In this document: in pieces, positions 11,845 to 21,849 of the stretch
How positions within the stretch are numbered: the first letter of the stretch is position 1
How the letters are laid out: each line of letters starts with the position of its first letter
NCBI GenBank assembly: GCA_963575745.1
Contig: CAUYUJ010004752.1
Location: 1 to 64,000, forward strand
Source: Prorocentrum cordatum
Taxonomy: Eukaryota > Sar > Dinophyceae > Prorocentrales > Prorocentraceae
DNA: 64,000 bases
Direction: 5' to 3'
Program-made: the position numbers and the translations under genes
The notes under the pieces: model-generated
Seen by the model: only the letters and a program-made list of their open reading frames with translations
What the model was told of the DNA's origin: nothing
The model's database searches: none

Positions 11845-12240
11845 GGGCGCCTCCCCCTCCCCCTCCTCCTCCTCCTCCTCCTCCTCCTCCTCCTCCTCCT
11901 CCTCTTCCTCCTCCTACTCCACTCCTCCTCCTCCATTTTCCCTGCCTCCATTTCCTCCTCTCCTCGTCCTCCTCCCTCCGCCTCCTCCTCCTCCTCCTCC
12001 ACCGCCTCCTCCTGCTGCCTCCTCCTCCTCCTCCTCCTCCTGCCTCCTCTCCTCCTCCTCCCTGTTCCTCCACCTCTCCCTCCTCCTCCTCCTCCTCCAC
12101 CACCTCCTCCTCTTCCTCCCTCCTCTTCCTCCTCCTCCTCCTCCTCCTCCCCTCCTCCTGGTCCTCCCTCTCCTCCTCCTCCTCCGCCTCCTCCTCCTCC
12201 TCCCTTTCCTCCTCCTCCTCCTCCTCCACCTCCTCCTCCG
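11845..12240. repeat. TCC microsatellite field
   Basis: Almost pure pyrimidine plus strand of interrupted (TCC)n. It runs directly into the LINE RNase H remnant that begins at 12241, so in frame it appears as a spurious Pro/Ser/Leu-rich N-terminal extension of that domain. Confidence 0.9.
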
Positions 12241-12900
12241 ATTCGCTGTTCTGGGTGGTCGGCGGTCTTGTATGATTCTGAACGTCGGTATGTGGGAGTG
12301 ATGTATGGGGCAGTGCCCCCGCGTTTCGCGCCCCGGCAGGTGGCCAGAGACGGGGAAGACTTTGCGGTCCTGAAAGTGTCGGAGTTGGTGTTGGGCCAGT
12401 TTTCGGCGTTATGTGATTGCAAAGGAACCCTCGCGTGCTGTATGAAACCTGCCATGGCGCAGGCACCGTCCAATGCTCGTGCACATATGTGAAACAGGGT
12501 CCATTCGAGAGAAGATTTCATACAGCGCCCCTTCATTCACGTCAAGGGCCACGCGACCTCCCGGGATGTGGAGGCGGGATAAATCTCGCCTCTGCACCGC
12601 CTGGGGATTTCGCAGGCAGATGCCAAAGAAGGGGCGTTGCAAGCTAGAGCTGACGAGTCAGACGTCCGAGCCCTGGAGGGGTTCAGGGCTGTAGCGAGGC
12701 AAGTGGCGACGTATGTGGCGCGGTGCACTGCCATGGCTGTAGACACCGAAAAGAGAGACCACTTGCCCATCGATTACTTGAAGACGGTGGACCTTGGAGA
12801 GCCCCCCGACGATCTTCGTGACGCTGAAGCCCCTGCCGTGCTCCCGGGTGCTCCTGTGTCCAGCCTCCCTCCTGATGTTGCTGCCTCTTCGTCCCAGGGG
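12241..12900 (+). pseudogene. LINE-type RNase H domain remnant
   Basis: One plus-strand frame carries the landmarks of the RNase H domain that ends many non-LTR retrotransposon polyproteins. In order: the β-hairpin-like CSGWSAVLYD, the segment RDGEDFAV (likely the catalytic Glu region), CDCKGTL (catalytic Asp), then FIHVKGHAT near 12532 and a helical tail QADAKEGAL. The first catalytic Asp would lie in the region now replaced by the TCC tract. The frame is kept throughout but has two in-frame stops, TGA at 12490 and TAA at 12580, so it is dead. There is no reverse transcriptase upstream, so this is a 5'-truncated or microsatellite-invaded copy. Similarity to LINE RNase H is from motif reading only. 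Confidence 0.6.
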
Positions 12901-13130
12901 GGGTGGCTGAGCAGCGGGGTAGCCATTCTTTTCTTCTCTTGGAGGCCGCCCGCTCACCTCGGCCCCCGGCCCCATGTTGGGGCGGCCTCGCGACGGGCGC
13001 ACGGCCGCGATCGCGATCGCCCGCGTGGCATCCGCGTGCCAGGCGGCTGCGGGCCACAGCCCGTGCTGAGCTGCGCCCAGTATCGCACGTCCTCCGCCTT
13101 CAGGGTCACCGCGGCAGTGCGGCACCCAAG

Positions 13131-14242
13131 ATGGGCAAAGGTGGTGACAAGAGCGCCGATCTCTACACCAAGTGCGGAGACTGTGGAGTGTGCGAATGGA
13201 ACTCGTTGCTGGTACAGCGTGATAGATATTGCCGTTGTGGTGTTCAGCTGGTGTTGCACAAAGGCAAAGCCAAGGATGTGGTACGGCGGTGGCGGCCAGG
13301 GCAAGGGGCAGGAATCCAGTCTCGCCTTGCGCGCTACCGACGCCATCTCCCCGACCGACATCCTGCTGCGCGCTTGGGGCCACCAGCGACCCGAGCCTCA
13401 AGGCGGCGCTGCAGGCAGAGGTGCAGCAGGTCCAGGCGAAGGCGGGGCCGCGGGCTGCTGGGGGGATCTCCCCAGGCGAGGCCCATCGGCGCGCCGAGGT
13501 GGCCTGGCGGGAGGCTGACCGCCGCCATGATCAGGCGACGCTGGCGGTGCGCAAGGCGCGCGAGCAGCTCAGTAGAGCCCTCGAGCGCGAGGAAGAAGCA
13601 ATCCGAGAGCTCGCCCAGACGGAGACAGCCAAGCGCATCGCCGTGAGGGCGCTGGCGGCCGAGGCGGGGCTCACGGCCGCGAGCACCGCCGCGCCGCCGC
13701 AGCCTGGCGGTGGCGACAAGGCGGGCGTCGGCAAGGCGTTCGACGTCGCCTGGGGCGAGAGCTTCTTCGACGCCCTGCGCAGTGGCGAGTACGAGTGCGA
13801 GGAGGCAGAGGAGACCGAGCTGCTGCGCCCGGAGCAGGAGCTCCTCCAGGCCAGGTCGGCCATCGGTGAGCGCGGCGACCAGGCACGGGCCCGGAAGACC
13901 AAGATGGACGAGGTGCAGAAGTCAGTGCGCCAGCGCATGGCCAAGAAGCGCAGGGGAGGCGGCGGCGAGGCCCACGGGGGCGGCGGCGGCCAGGCGGAGG
14001 CGCCTGCGGCCAAGCCCGAGGGCGCAGGGGCGACGCCCCCTGCGGCGGAGGCCAGCGGCATGGGCGGCGGCGCCGAGGTGCAGGAGCGGATCGAGGAGGA
14101 GACCCAGCGGACTCGAGACTCGAAGGAGGCAGCCGCCAAGGCAGCGGCGGCCACCGCGGCCGCGGCGACCGAGGCGGCAGGGCGCGGCGCGGCGGCCGGC
14201 GCGGCCGGGGCGGCCTCGCCCGCCGCGGGCGGCTCGAAGTGA
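13131..14242 (+). pseudogene. LINE-type ORF1-like protein, zinc-ribbon plus coiled coil, frameshifted
   Basis: Starts at ATG 13131 (MGKGGDKSADLY) with a Cys pattern of a small zinc ribbon (CGDC, ~15 residues, CRC), then a basic LVLHKGKAK segment. The reading then moves to a second frame (WYGGGGQGKG, ATDAISPTDILLRAWG) and a third from about 13378 (ATSDPSLKAAL onward), implying two frameshifts. The last part, to the TGA at 14240, is an Ala/Glu/Arg-rich coiled coil followed by a low-complexity Gly/Ala tail ending GGSK. The layout resembles N-terminal proteins of dinoflagellate non-LTR elements as I remember them. A host protein with introns at the two shifts is the alternative. Confidence 0.4.
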
Positions 14243-14513
14243 GCGCAGGCGGCCTCGGCGGGCCCCTTTGGGGGCCGAGCCCGCGGGCGGCGCCCGCGAG
14301 GCCGCCGCTGCTCCGTCGCCGCCCCTGGGCGGGCGCGCACGGCGCGCGGAGGCTGCAGGTTCTGCAGCCGAGGCGTCGTCGAGCGGCCCAGCTTCTGCCA
14401 CGGCCCCGTCGTCGGCTACGCCGGCGGGCCCGAAGCCCGACGACCAGGCCAACCTTCCCGTCTCACCAGCGACTCACCAGCGACTCACCAGCACGTTCCG
14501 GGGAGCTGGCCTT

Positions 14514-14667
14514 GTCGGGCGTGTCCCTCTACAGGGTGATTCTTGGCGAAGAATAAGAAATACTCAAACAATACCCCCCTGATATTCAAAAATAGTCAAA
14601 ACATCGTCCCGAGACCTTATGCTTTGACTATTTTTGAATATTCCCCCTGTAGAGGGACACGCCCGAC
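14514..14667. mobile_element. MITE family A, copy 3 (TTAA-flanked)
   Basis: A 154 bp element. The left end is GTCGGGCGTGTCCCTCTAC; the right end in reverse is GTCGGGCGTGTCCCTCTAC, i.e. the outer 19 bases are identical. The right flank is TTAA and the left flank CCTT. The length nearly equals copy 1 (153 bp). The interior includes AAAATAGTCAAAACATCGTC and no open frame. This is the best-preserved terminal repeat of the three. Confidence 0.75.
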
Positions 14668-14809
14668 TTAACGCTAGGACTGTCTTTTTCCTCGCGGGTC
14701 GTTTTCGGATGGCCCCGGGGCCCCCAAACGGCCCTGAGGCGGCCGTGGTGCTTTGCAGAGCCGAGGTAACTGATGGTTGGGCCTCCCTCCTCCACATCCT
14801 CCTGATTTG

Positions 14810-15020
14810 TCCTCCTCCTCTTCCTCCTCCTCCTCCTCCTCCTCCTCCTCCCTCCTCCTCCCCATTCCCTCGTGCGAGATCCCGCGCGCGGGTGCGCGGG
14901 GGGGGGTAACGAGGAGGAGGAGGAGGAGGAGGAGGAGGAGGAGGACGAGGAGGAGGGGGAGGAGGAGGACGGCGACGACGACAACGACAATGACGAGGAG
15001 CACGAGGGCAATCTCGCTCT
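14810..15020. repeat. TCC then GGA microsatellites in opposite directions
   Basis: (TCC)n at about 14811-14862 is followed after ~45 bp by (GGA)n at 14911-14970, so the pair could fold back on itself. Confidence 0.8.
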
Positions 15021-15528
15021 CTCCTGGATAATTCTGCGACGGCAGCTACGACGAGAACATCGCTCGCTCCGCCCTGGGGACGGCGCTAATTACGGCGGAC
15101 CTTTGTATGTGTATACACGTGGCGCGTGGTCATCATCCAGCAGAGGGGAACATCTGCATGAGCATCAGCATTCGGGGATCTGCGCGGTTTTCTTGAAACG
15201 TCGCTGGACCCCCTCCCTGGCGCGCGGAGCTCGCCAGGCATGGCGCAGAAAGCGCCGCAGTGGCGTGATGCTTTTGATTATGCTGTATCCCTCAGCAGCT
15301 TGGCTGGAAGGGCCCTATACTCCATAGTCCCGTTGTCTTGGCTCTTCTTGAGTATGGCCAAGGCGTTTGTTTAGCAGCTTTGGCGCGGCATGTTGAGCAT
15401 CATTGTTCTAGCGCTTTCAGGTCCCAACAAGAAAACTGAGAACGCCCTGACAACGAACCATGTGTGTTGCGTTTGAGGCTGTGTTGTGTTGGCATGTTGG
15501 CCAGATCAGTTGGTTGCATTGTTTCACA
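15021..15528. other. no supportable gene
   Basis: Unique, less GC-rich sequence. A fragment near 15195-15245 (CTGGCGCGCGGAGCTCGCCAG) resembles the GC hairpin of the palindromic repeat at 44.7 and 54.0 kb. Nothing else is recognised. Confidence 0.4.
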
Positions 15529-15880
15529 CTGCCATCTACGACATCCTGAGGATGTCGTAGATGGCAGTCCTCCCTATACTGAAACTAGGATGTCGTAGAT
15601 GCGGAAAGGAGAATGTCATAGATGTACTCCCTATACTGAAGCTAGGATGTCGTAGATGTGCTCCCACACTGAAGCTGGGATGCCAAAGGCAGATGGCAGT
15701 CCTCTCTATACTGAATCTAGGGCGTCGTAGATGAGGGGAGGAGGATGTCGTAGATGAGGGGAGGAGGATGTCGTAGATGAGGGGAGGAGGACGTCGTAGA
15801 TGAGGGGATGAGGGGGGGAGGATGTCGTAGATGATAATCCCTCAGCTACGACACCCTGCGGATGTCGTAGCTGAGGGGAG
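15529..15880. repeat. ATGTCGTAGATG repeat cluster with two hairpins
   Basis: The motif ATGTCGTAGATG or its close variants recurs many times, first with CCTCCCTATACTGAA spacers and then as GAGGGGAGGAGGATGTCGTA units. At 15529-15567 two 19 bp arms face each other around one base. At 15840-15876 a second inverted pair has arms of about 15 bp. It is non-coding. Confidence 0.8.
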
Positions 15881-15964
15881 GAGGATGTCGTCCAGAGCGC
15901 CGACGCGGACTGTGCCACGCGCGCGCTCTTTCTCTGAGGCCGCACGCCACCGCGAGGACAATGT

Positions 15965-16905
15965 CGCCCTCCCACACCGAACCTATCCCTCGCTGCTCCT
16001 CCCTCCTCCTCCTCCTCCTCCTCCTCTTCCTCCTCCACCTCCTTCCCCCTTCCTCCTTCCTCATCCTCCTCCCCTCCTCCCCCCCTCTCCTCCCCCTTCC
16101 TCCACCTCCTCCTCCTCCTCCTCCTCCTCCCTCCACCTCCACTCCTCCTCCTCCTCCTCCTCCTCTCCTCCACTCCTCCTCCACCTCCTCCCCTCCTCCT
16201 CCTCCTCCTCCTCCTCCTCCTCCTCCTCCTCCTCCTCCTCTCCCTCCTCCCCCCTCCTCCTCCTCCTCCTCCTCTCCTCCTCCTCCTCCCACCGCCCTCC
16301 TCCCCTCCTCCCTCCTCCCTCCTCCCTCCTCCCCCTCCCTCCACCCACCTCCATCCTCCTCCTCCGCTCCTCACTCTCCCTCCTCCCTCCTCCCATCCTC
16401 ACCTCCTCCCTCCTTCCCACCTCCCATCCTCCTCCTCCCTCCAACCCTCCTCCCTCCTCCCTCCTCCTCCCCCTCCTCACTCCACCCTCCTCCCTCCTCC
16501 CATCCTGCCCGCCACCCTCCTCCCTCCTCCCTCCTCCCTCCTCCCTCCCCCTCCACCCCCTCCCTCACCCTCCTCCCCTCCTCCCTCCTCCCTCCTCCCT
16601 CCTCCCTCCTCCACCTCCTCACCTCCCCTCCTCCCTCCTCCCTCCTCCACCCCTCCTCCCTCCTCCTCATCCTCCCTTCCTCCCTCACCCTCCCTCCTCC
16701 CTCCTCCCTCCGCTCCCTCACTCCTCCCAAACCCTCCCTCCCCCCCTCCCTCCCTCCTCCATCCTCCCACCTCCCCTCCCTTCCTTCCTCCCTCCCTCCC
16801 TCCTCCTCCTCCTCCTCCTCTCCTCCTCCTCCTCCTCCTCCTCCTCCTCCTCCTCCTCCTCCTCGTCCTCCTCCTCATCCCCCTCCTCCTACACCGAAAC
16901 TATCC
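15965..16905. repeat. near-pure polypyrimidine (TCC/CTCCC) tract
   Basis: About 0.9 kb in which the plus strand is nearly all C and T, first as TCC repeats, then as CCTCCCTCCT-type units, then TCC again to about 16865. Long open frames on both strands are compositional. Similar CCTATCCCT(C/G)CT(G/C)CTCC sequences are found at both ends. Confidence 0.9.
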
Positions 16906-17054
16906 CTGCTCCTCCTGCTCTCTCCTCCCGCCCTCGCTGCTGCCTGGGGCGCCTGGCCTCCCTGGCCCCATGGCCGCTGGCCCCTAACCTCGAGGGCCAG
17001 TGGGCCTCTGGGCTGGCTCCAGGGCCCGGTGTTCGACCGGCGTGCGAGCGCTTC

Positions 17055-17260
17055 TCCAGGAGGAGGAGGAGGAGGAGGAGGAGGAGGAGGAGGAGGAAGA
17101 GAGAGGGGGAGGAGGGTGGAAGGAGGGGGAGGAGAGGAGAGGAGGAGGAGAGGAGGAGGAGAGGAGAGGAGGAGGAGAAGGAGGAGGAGGAGGAGGAGGA
17201 TGAGAGGAGAGAGAGAAAAGAGGAAGGAGGAGGAAGAGAGAAGAGATGAGGGGGGAGGAG
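17055..17260. repeat. GGA microsatellite field
   Basis: (GGA)n near 17059-17098 and interrupted purine-rich sequence to 17258. Together with the upstream TCC tract it forms a long potential inverted purine/pyrimidine pair. Confidence 0.85.
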
Positions 17261-17905
17261 GGCAAGCTAGGTGCGCTCGCGTCATATCTGACATCCTACC
17301 CCTCCCTCCCATCCCTTACCATGGCGTAGATCCCATCTCTACTCGCACAGTCGGATGTCGAGCAGGGCAATGATCCCGAAATAGAGCACGGCATGGCATG
17401 GCGTAGAAGAGCACCGCAAAACGTAATATCAACCTAGCATTGCATTGCATGCCGTGGCATGGCACAGGAAATGACGCCAGCGCTGCAGTGGGAGCACGAG
17501 TCGAAACGAGCGGAAGCGCGGAAATGAGGCCAGCGCTGCAGCGGGAGCACGATTCGGAACGAGCGGAAGCACGGAAATGAGGCCAGCGCTGCATCGGGAG
17601 CACGATTCGGAACGAGCGGGGCCCGAAAATGAGGCCGGCGCCTCGGCGAGAGCAGCATTTTGAAAAAAATGCAGGCGAAAACCCAACTCCCGGGGGAATC
17701 CTGGGAAACCATTGGAAAAAAACAAATGAGGGGCGCTGCAGCGGGAGCACGATTCGGAACGAGCGGAAGCACGCAAATGAGGCCAGCGCTGCAGCGGGAG
17801 CGCGATTCGGAACGAGCGGGGCCCGGAAATGAGGAGAGCGCCTCAGCGAGAGCAACATTTTGGAAACAAAACGCAGGCGAAAACCCAAATCTGGGGAAAC
17901 GCAAC
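17261..17905 (+). repeat. duplicated block C, copy 1, with 53 bp internal tandem repeat
   Basis: Begins AAGCTAGGTGCGCTCGCGTC and runs through a GGCATGGCATGGCGTAGAAG segment into several units of about 53 bp (GAAATGAGGCCAGCGCTGCA, then a GCGGGAGCACGATTCGG part). The same order of blocks occurs at 31628-32075, in inverted broken form at 57776-58345, and as a short fragment at 11196-11250. It is non-coding; 53 is not a multiple of three. Confidence 0.8.
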
Positions 17906-19150
17906 AGGATCCCGTCCGCTTCGGAACGCACCCAGCCGTCCCCGAAGGACCGGCTGGCACGCGGAGGTGCTCGAGGAGGAGGAGGAGGAGGAATCGCTTC
18001 TACCTCTGAGAAGAAGAACGGCGGCAGGAGCGAGAAAGCGGGAGCGACGACGGCAGGGGAAGCAAGGAACAGCCTTCGACCAGGAAGCAAAATACGCTAC
18101 AACAAGAATGATCCAGTGTCCATAGCAACGGGCCTACGCAAACGCTCGGCTCAAGAAAAGGAACTAAAAAAACACTGACACACCGTCGCATGATTGTAAA
18201 GCGGTTTTAGAGGATCAAGATCCCAACATGCAAAACGTTTTTTTGTTTTTTCTTTCTTTAAAAATTAAAGCGCCCTGGGCGTTTTTCGGGAGCGGCCAAG
18301 AGGGGGGTGTCCAAGAGGGGGGGGTGCAAATCATGACCAGCGGCAGGTGCGCGGCCCAGGAGGGGGGCCCAGGGACGTAATGAAATAAGAAGGGGCGCCA
18401 TAAAATCTGGGGAAATATCATGGCCCCCGCCATGATATCCACCCCCCCCTAGTCATCACCCCCCTCTTTTCCGCTCCCGAGGTTTCAAGAAGAACCGGAC
18501 CCATTGTGAGCCTCGCCAGGTCCGGCATCGGTGGCCCGTGCTCTCCCGTATATCTATGGTCTCCTAATTACGGCGTCTCCCGCACGGGCTCGGCAGAATG
18601 CGGCCGGGGCCGCCTCGCTCGGCGGCACAAATCCGCAGTTCCCCGTGGAAACGGAACCCGTCGCTAATCCATGCCCCATTGATCCATGTTAGCGATCGCC
18701 TGGCGTATGGTCCCTTGTATAGTCTCCTGTAGGGCTTTCCACGTGTGAAGTCCAGCGTGCGTAATCCTCTCTTCTCTGCTTAATCGCAACCCGTGGGTGA
18801 TAAAGCATCCCCCCATGTCCCCGTGTATCTCTGTATCCACGGGGCTGAATGCGGTTCAACTTGAAGCAGCAGGCGGGGAGGCCAAACTTTATGATCCCCT
18901 CGAAAGTTCCCATCGTAGCTCTGAGCATGAGGATGTCTCCGGCGAAGCGCGATCCAGACATCCTATCATCGATATTCCTGGGAACAAGTATCATCCCGCC
19001 TCTGCCCCGCACTTTTTACCCCCAGGGGATGATTATCACCAACATGCGGTGAATTACGTTCCTCAGGGCCCTCAGCCGCCCGGGTATGACTCTGTCTGCT
19101 TCGACCAGCCCTTCCTGGAGACGACGACAAGAATGACGACGATCACCCCC
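17906..19150. other. mainly unique sequence, no supportable gene
   Basis: Mixed sequence with T-rich and G-rich patches near 18230-18330 and, from 18480 to 19150, the longest low-repeat stretch of the left half. A minus-strand frame at 18689-19012 contains RFAGDILML, faintly reminiscent of the reverse-transcriptase FADD motif, but no other reverse-transcriptase block is found around it, so I do not call a gene. Confidence 0.35.
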
Positions 19151-19233
19151 TCCTGGAGATGATGACGGCAGAAACGTCGACGACGACGACGACGACGACG
19201 ACGAAGACGACGACGACGACGACGACGACGACA

Positions 19234-19272
<39 letters not shown>

Positions 19273-19640
19273 GCGACGACGACGATGACGGCAACGACCT
19301 GGAGAACCAGCCGAGCGCCCTGCGCAGCGTCCCCGCCGAGCTCCTCGAGCGCACCCCAGGCGACGACGACGACGACGACGACGACCGACGACGACGACCG
19401 AAGGCCGCCGAGGGCCGCCCGAAGGCCGCCGAGGGGCCCCCCGACGGGCGCCCGATGGGCGCCCGATGGCTGCCGAGGGCCTCCCGAGGGCCGCCCGATG
19501 GGCGCCCGACGGGCGCCGAGGGCGGCCCGACGGGCGCCGAGGGCCGCCCGAGGGGCGCCGAGGGCGCCCGAGGGGCGCCGAGGGCGCCCGACGGGCGCCG
19601 AGGGCGCCCGACGGGCGCCGAGGGCCGCCAGGTGGCGCGG
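19150..19640. repeat. GAC trinucleotide field and GGGCGCCGAGGGC array
   Basis: (GAC)n with GGC interruptions to about 19300, another patch at 19363-19402, then a degenerate array of CCCGACGGGCGCCGAGGG-type units to about 19632. Confidence 0.85.
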
Positions 19641-19834
19641 CGAAGACAGCCGCGGCGCAGGCCGGCGGCGCGGCGCCGTCCTCCAGCACGGGCGGCGAGG
19701 GGAGCAGCTGCCAGACGCGGGCCCAGCAGCCCTCCTGGAGGGGGAGGCTCGGGCAGGGCTCGTGGCGCGCAGGAGGCGTGGCCGGAGACTCGCCGCTGGT
19801 TTCGGCCCCTGGGGGCCCTCGCCAGGCCCCGGGG

Positions 19835-20415
19835 CCTCCTCCTCCTCCTCCTCCTCCTCCTCCTCCTCCCCTCCTCCTCCTCCTCCCTTCCTCCTCCTCC
19901 CTCCTCCTCCTCCTCCTCCTCCTCCTCCTCCTCTTCTTCCCCCCCCCCCCTCTCTCCCTCTCCTTCTGCCCCTTCCCTCCTGTGGCCTTTCCTCACCCCA
20001 GGGGGACAGGGTCGGGACTTCCCGGGACGCCGTCTTGAAGAAGTCGGGACGTCGCATGTCTGGGGGGGGGGGGCGAGGGGGGCGGGCTCCCGCCTGCTCC
20101 GTTGGTCGCTCCTCCCTCCTGATCTGCTGCCTTTTGGTGTGCTGCCTCCTGCGCCTCTAGCTCGTCCTGTTCGTCCTGCTGCTCCTCCTGATCCAACTCG
20201 TGTTCATCCTCATCCTCCGTCTCACCACCACCGCCACCATCCTCCTCCTCCTTCTCATCCTCCTCCTCCTCGTCCTCCTCCTCGTCCTCCTTCTCCTCAT
20301 CCTCATCCTAATCCTCAGCCTCGTCCTGATCATCCTCACATCCTCTAGGCCCTCCTGCTCCTCCTCCTCCTCCTCCTCCTCCTCCTCCTCCTCTCTCCTC
20401 CTCCTCCCTCATCTC
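19835..20415. repeat. TCC/TCCTCA microsatellite field
   Basis: (TCC)n at 19833-19935 and 20250-20405, with unique GC-rich sequence around 19950-20160 that includes a reverse copy of the GC-rich block seen at 11.0 kb. No gene is supported. Confidence 0.8.
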
Positions 20416-20424
20416 ATCATCATC

Positions 20425-20456
<32 letters not shown>

Positions 20457-20482
20457 CTCATCATCATCATCATCATCATCAG

Positions 20483-20546
<64 letters not shown>

Positions 20547-20547
20547 G

Positions 20548-20610
<63 letters not shown>

Positions 20611-21103
20611 GTCGTCAGTCGTCGCATCGTCATCGTCGTCACATCACATCATCTTCATTATCTTCCCTCATCCCTCATTTCTCATTGCCGTCCTCCTCCT
20701 CCTCGTCCTCGTCCTCCTCCTCCTCGCTCTCGTCCTCGTCCTCATCATCATAATCATCAGCATCATCATCATCCTCATCATCAGCATCAGAATCAGTATC
20801 ATCATCATCATCATCATCATCAGCATCAGCATCAGCATCAGCATCAGCATCATCATCATCATCATCAGTATCACCATCATTGTCACACTCACCATAAACA
20901 TTCACCATGGTCATGAAAACGATGACCAAAGCCATCGCCACTACCATCAGCAACCTCGTCCTATTCACGATAACCATGATCATAGCCAACCGTATCAACA
21001 CCATCATGTTCATCATCGCAACTATCATCGTATCATCACCATCACCATCACCACCGTCATCATCACCACCACCACCGTCACCACCACCACCACCATCGTC
21101 ACC

Positions 21104-21158
<55 letters not shown>

Positions 21159-21431
21159 GCATCATCATCATCACCATCATCAGCAGCAGCACCACCAGCA
21201 CCAGCATCAGCATCACCAGCAGCATCATCATCACCATCAGCATCGTCATCATCAGGAGTATCTCTAGCTCCTGCCCTTGGGCACGGAGTGGATGTGCCCG
21301 TCACCACCACCACCAGCACCATCATCAGCAGCATCAGCAGCAGCATCAGCAGCATCAGCAGCAGCATCAGCATTGGCATCCTCCTCTTCCTCTTCCACCT
21401 CTCAGCCTCATCCTCATCCTCATCCTCATCC

Positions 21432-21488
<57 letters not shown>

Positions 21489-21651
21489 CCATCACCATCA
21501 TCATCATCAACAACATCACCATCATCATCATCACCCTCACCCTCACCCTCACCATCACCATCACCATAACCACAATCAACATCACCATCATCATCATCAT
21601 CACAACCACCATCACCATCAAAAGCACCATCCCCATCAGCATCATCACAAC

Positions 21652-21695
<44 letters not shown>

Positions 21696-21795
21696 CCACC
21701 GCCATCACCGCCATCATCATCACCATCACCATCACAACCATCATCATCATCATCATTATCATCATCATCATAAATCATCAGCAGCAGCAGCATCA
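20400..21795. repeat. CAT trinucleotide field (~1.4 kb)
   Basis: Long (CAT)n and (CAC)n runs with CAG, CCT and TCA variants, interrupted by short patches of CTC and GTC. It reads as poly-His, poly-Ser, poly-Ile, poly-Asp or poly-Met depending on frame. A short duplicated piece, CTTGGGCACGGAGTGG, occurs at 21276 and 21803. Confidence 0.9.
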
Positions 21796-21849
21796 TCAAC
21801 ATCCCTTGGGCACGGAGTGGGCGTGTCCTCCGGTCCTTTGCCTAATTAA

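Noticed and set aside
15831-17373. Very long Pro/Ser/Leu-rich frames
   Set aside because: They are translations of a (TCC)n tract; no start context, domain or frame preference.
18689-19012. RFAGDILML as a reverse transcriptase active site
   Set aside because: No other reverse transcriptase block nearby, and FAGD lacks the second Asp.
20200-21849. Poly-His, poly-Asp, poly-Met and poly-Ser frames
   Set aside because: Direct products of CAT repeats; all six frames are affected.
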